From NCBI RefSeq assembly GCF_028389875.1, contig NC_084667.1, positions 65,016,570 through 65,080,569 on the forward strand: a stretch of 64,000 bases of DNA, in the 5' to 3' direction. The translations under genes and the position numbers were made by a program. Under the pieces are notes generated by a model. The model made no database searches. It saw only the letters and a program-made list of their open reading frames with translations, and was not told the origin of the DNA. Source of the DNA: Rhea pennata (Eukaryota; Chordata; Aves; Rheiformes; Rheidae). Shown here piece after piece: positions 60,749-64,000 of this stretch; the first letter of the stretch is position 1, and the number at the start of each line of letters is the position of its first letter.

Positions 60749-62189
60749 ACCCCAGAGATTTGTGAAGGATGAATCAACCATGACAATATTTATTCCATTT
60801 CTGGCTCTTACATTTCTACTGCAGGTGAAACTATCTGAGGCCTTGAGAACTAAAACTGGCTTCTCTTACCCATACGTACTCTCTATGGGAGGAGAAAATC
60901 ATGGCTCAACAGGAGGGGTAAGAGATGTGGTCAGTAAGCACATTCAAGAATGCTCTTTCTAGTAAGGAACTCTTGAGCCTTTTAGGAAGAGGCTTTTCTG
61001 TCTTTGCTACTCTGTCAAGACTCCTGTGCTGTTAGAGGTCTCACTTCTCCCAGTCTTGTGGGGACACAGCAGCCTTCTCTGATATTGAAAGAAACCACAG
61101 AAGGGGCAGAAGGAATCTCCCTGCTTTTATGTTGCACCAGGGCTTTATGTGTATTTAGAAAACAAGGGAAAATGTATGTAAGAGTGGAGATGTTTATTTA
61201 AAGATGATTTCGTAGAAGAGCATTGATCCCACTGTGCCTAGCAAATGGCCTGGTAAGCCGATGAGGAATGATTGATTTAAAATGATGTGTTTCATGGCAG
61301 ACAGCCAGGGATAGTTCCTCTCTTTCAAACCCTTTATCGAAAAAGGATGGAGAAGGAAGCAAGGAGGGAAGCTGCAAACATGATGTGCTTGAAAAGTCAC
61401 TGTAAAGTTAAATTTGGTAGCTAAGATCTCAGCTATTGCCTATAGGCCCAACTCCACAGAAAACAATCCCTGGCAAGAAGGGAAAGTGCTGTGAGACTTA
61501 GGCGTGTTTGGCTTTCTCACCCGACTTGCTGCTTGTTCCATCATTGTTGGGTGCTCTCGTTATTGCACAAGGAGATATTTTAACTTGAGCAAGTCAATAT
61601 GTTGATCTTCTTGCATGAACTACTCACCCACACACACCCATCCCGCTTTATTGTGTGGAAGGAGCATACTGGCAGGAAATTCAGGCATACTTTCTTGCAA
61701 TAACACCAGTCAGCAGTTTTAAGCTCAGACCACTTGAGTCGAGTTTGTTTTACAGCTGTCAAACAAAAGAAAATGTGGTTACAGTATATTTAAAAATCAT
61801 GTGACTCTGTGTCCTTTTAAGCTGGCTTACTGAAATCTATACAATAGGCACTATATTTACGTTTTACCATATTTGATAACTCTGAAGTTAGGGAAGCAAA
61901 TTTTTAAAAACTCTGAGCTTCCATTAAAGCCAATGAGAAATTTCTTATTTACTTCAGCAGAAACAGAGGCAGACCAACACTAGAGTCCTTTGAAAAACCA
62001 AGTAATAATGTACCTAAAACTGTTTAACATATGATTTAACATATTTAAATTCATTAAAGTATGGTAATATTTTTAGAAGGTCCTCTGCTAGTTGCTGTTT
62101 TTCTTTTGCTGATAGACTCTCTATGGTAAGATATATTAAGGGGAATAAATACCTTTAAAAACTGTGGTGGATGAAGGAGATCATGGAAG

Positions 62190-62800
62190 CTTATTAAAGA
62201 GAGAGAGGATGGAAGGAGGAGCTAAGGAATTATGGACACATCAGCTTATATTCAATTTTGTGAAAAATAACTGGAGCAAATAATCAAATAATTTGTAATC
62301 ATTTAAGAGAAAACAAGGAGATTAGTGACAGTCAATATGGATTTGTAAAGAACAAATCATGTCAAACCAATCTCATTTCCTTCCATGACAAGGTAGCAGG
62401 CTCTGAGACAGAGGAGAAACGGTGCAAATTGTAAGTTTTGACATTAGTAAGACCTTTGACAGGATATTCTCGTGGGTAGACCAAGGGAACGTGGTATATT
62501 TGAAATTATTAAAGGGTGAGTATAGAGCATTTCAGAGAATAATTCTCTGTGGTTCACTGTTAAAACGTAAAACATTGTGTGAGAGCCTGTGTATTATTCA
62601 ATATTTTTGGTGGATGAGCAAGAATACTTGTTACTTTTGGAGACAAAGCCGTGCAAGAATGGACTGCACAGACATAGCAGGGACAGAATTCCAAAGGATC
62701 CTGACAAAGTGGAAATACAGTCTGAAAGGGGAAGCACTCTAATCGATAAGGACACGTGCAAGGTGATACGCTTAGAAAGGAGCAAACAAGACACAGAGAC
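62190..62800 (+). mobile_element. Degraded CR1-type LINE fragment
   Basis: Successive matches to the CR1 reverse-transcriptase region: an AATTAT..ACACATCAGCTTA stretch, then a frame reading SQYGFVKNKSCQTNLISF (from 62330), then TTTTGACATTAGTAAGACC-TTTGACA (the F-D-x-S-K-x-F-D block), GTGGTATATTTG, and near the end GATCCTGACAAAGTGGAAAT and AAGGACACGTGCAAGGTGAT, which correspond to the later D-L-D-K-L and K-D-K-C-K-V segments. The frame is broken and the middle of the domain is missing or scrambled, so it is a dead internal fragment. Ends are approximate. Confidence 0.7.
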
Positions 62801-64000
62801 AGGCTGGAGTTCTGTGGAAAAGGCCGTACGAGAAGGAGCCCTTCTCCCCTTACTGAAAGCTCTGAACACCAAAAAACGCATGGCTGGTCCTGCCTTGTGG
62901 CAAGGATAGAGTAGAGAAGATTCATCAGGTATCTTCCTATCTTAGTCTTATTCAAATTACAGCAATGTAATAGTCTTCCGTTGTCAAAAGTGGATTTCAC
63001 TTCACAACATGTGTGTCAAACAGGAAGCTAACACCATGTCGTCTGTTCTATTAGCTCTGCTGGCAGGACACTGAGAACAGAAGTAGCAAAGTGTTTTGTG
63101 ACTGCTAATTTAATTATATTAAAGATTACATTGCACTGGGTATTAAGCAAATGCTTAAGTGTGAAGGGGCACGTGAAACCGATGCTTCAGTTCTCTTATA
63201 TGACACAACAATGTCAAATTTCCCCGTTAATAGGACTCTGCCCGGGAGCAGAGAGGTAGAGTAGCTGGCCTGAAAAGTGAAACGCCTGCCTGCTCCGCAT
63301 CACGCTGCAGTTGTCCTGATCTTGTCACCCTCTCTGGTAGTCACGGTGCAGATATTTAAGATAACTAGAAACAGAAACACTAAAATGCTGCAGGGAATTA
63401 GGCAACTTTAAAAAGCATCATAGTTCTTAAAATTTATTACTGTGCTTGCATAAACCTATTTTTATTCATTTAAGATCAGTACATCCAGTACTTGAATGTG
63501 ACTTGAGACTGTTCATGATCTTAAACTTAGATGTGCATTTAAGTGTATCACAGATGGGGATCTCATAACTTTGCCTTGATTTTTCTTCCATTCATACTGA
63601 ATCAGATCCTGATGCCACTGAACAATAACTCAACTCTGACTTTCCTGGGGCAAGAATTCAACCTGTACCTCCTATTCCATACTGAGGCTTAGTTGGCTCA
63701 TGCAGGGCCAGAGATATGCAGTGGTATTGTGTTTTTGGTGAGGAAATATAAGTTTCCAGACTCCTTTCAGAGGCAGAAAAGTGTTGCCTGCAGTGCTCAG
63801 AATAGTTCAAGGGAATATTTTTAATGCTTTCAAAAATATCTCCAAATGAGCACTGGCAGTATATTCTGCACCACCTGTTATTGATACTCGGGAAATCAGG
63901 AGTAGCTGGAAGAAAGCGGTTGGAGCAAATTTGTCTGGGAATCTCACCTTTATACTTGTTTTGATGGTCAGCAGAACCAAAGTTCAGATTTGGCTGAGTT

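Larger units (their letters stand above)
58101..64000. other. Intergenic DNA upstream of NAA30
   Basis: No supportable exon. By human gene order the next gene to the right should be AP5M1 on the - strand, but none of its coding sequence was recognised. The interval holds an ACCA/AAAC microsatellite (60704-60748) and a CR1-type LINE relic (about 62190-62800). Confidence 0.6.

Noticed and set aside
62560..63000. Open frames of 95-146 codons on both strands near the CR1 relic
   Set aside because: They are by-products of the decayed LINE and its flank, with no conserved gene content.
1..64000. CRISPR arrays, operons, bacterial-type terminators or riboswitches
   Set aside because: None was seen, and the sequence is vertebrate nuclear DNA.

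Overview
The window is vertebrate nuclear DNA, most likely from a bird. Introns have GT..AG borders, two CpG islands mark promoters, and intergenic DNA is AT-rich. There are no bacterial operons and no recognisable Alu or L1 copies. The few transposon traces are very degraded: a CR1-type LINE relic at about 62.2-62.8 kb, and at about 55.3-55.6 kb an old repeat of a kind I recall from turtle and crocodilian genomes. The compact genes and low repeat load fit a bird better than a turtle or crocodile, but I cannot name the species.

Two protein-coding genes can be assembled exon by exon, and they converge. CCDC198 (C14orf105, also called FAME) is on the + strand, in six coding exons from 712 to 15186, predicting 292 aa. 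NAA30, the catalytic subunit of the NatC N-terminal acetyltransferase, is on the - strand, in four coding exons from 57313 down to 38602, predicting 411 aa. All splice phases agree and each model closes on the family C-terminus. The pair matches the human 14q22-q23 order (AP5M1 - NAA30 - CCDC198 - SLC35F4). No exon of AP5M1 or SLC35F4 was recognised at the window ends.

Layout: 1-1950 is a CpG island with the CCDC198 promoter and first exon. 917-14935 holds CCDC198 introns and small exons. 15187 to about 15765 is its probable 3' UTR. About 15.8-33 kb is intergenic DNA with no supportable gene but some possible conserved non-coding blocks. About 33-38.6 kb is NAA30 3' UTR and flank, with an uncertain far end. 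38740-56395 holds the three NAA30 introns. 56.4-58.1 kb is the NAA30 CpG island with exon 1. 58.1-64 kb is upstream intergenic DNA with the CR1 relic.

The two genes have unrelated functions: NatC modifies nascent proteins at the ribosome, while CCDC198 is a small, probably myristoylated, coiled-coil-type protein. Their closeness is conserved synteny rather than a functional unit. I found no wholly new gene system. The best items for a second look are a near-perfect 38-bp inverted repeat in CCDC198 intron 1, overlapping palindromes at 18.28 kb, an 18-bp homeodomain/C-EBP-like palindrome just after CCDC198 exon 1, the homopolymer-rich NAA30 N-terminus, and an unexplained 238-codon open frame at 23.3-24.0 kb.
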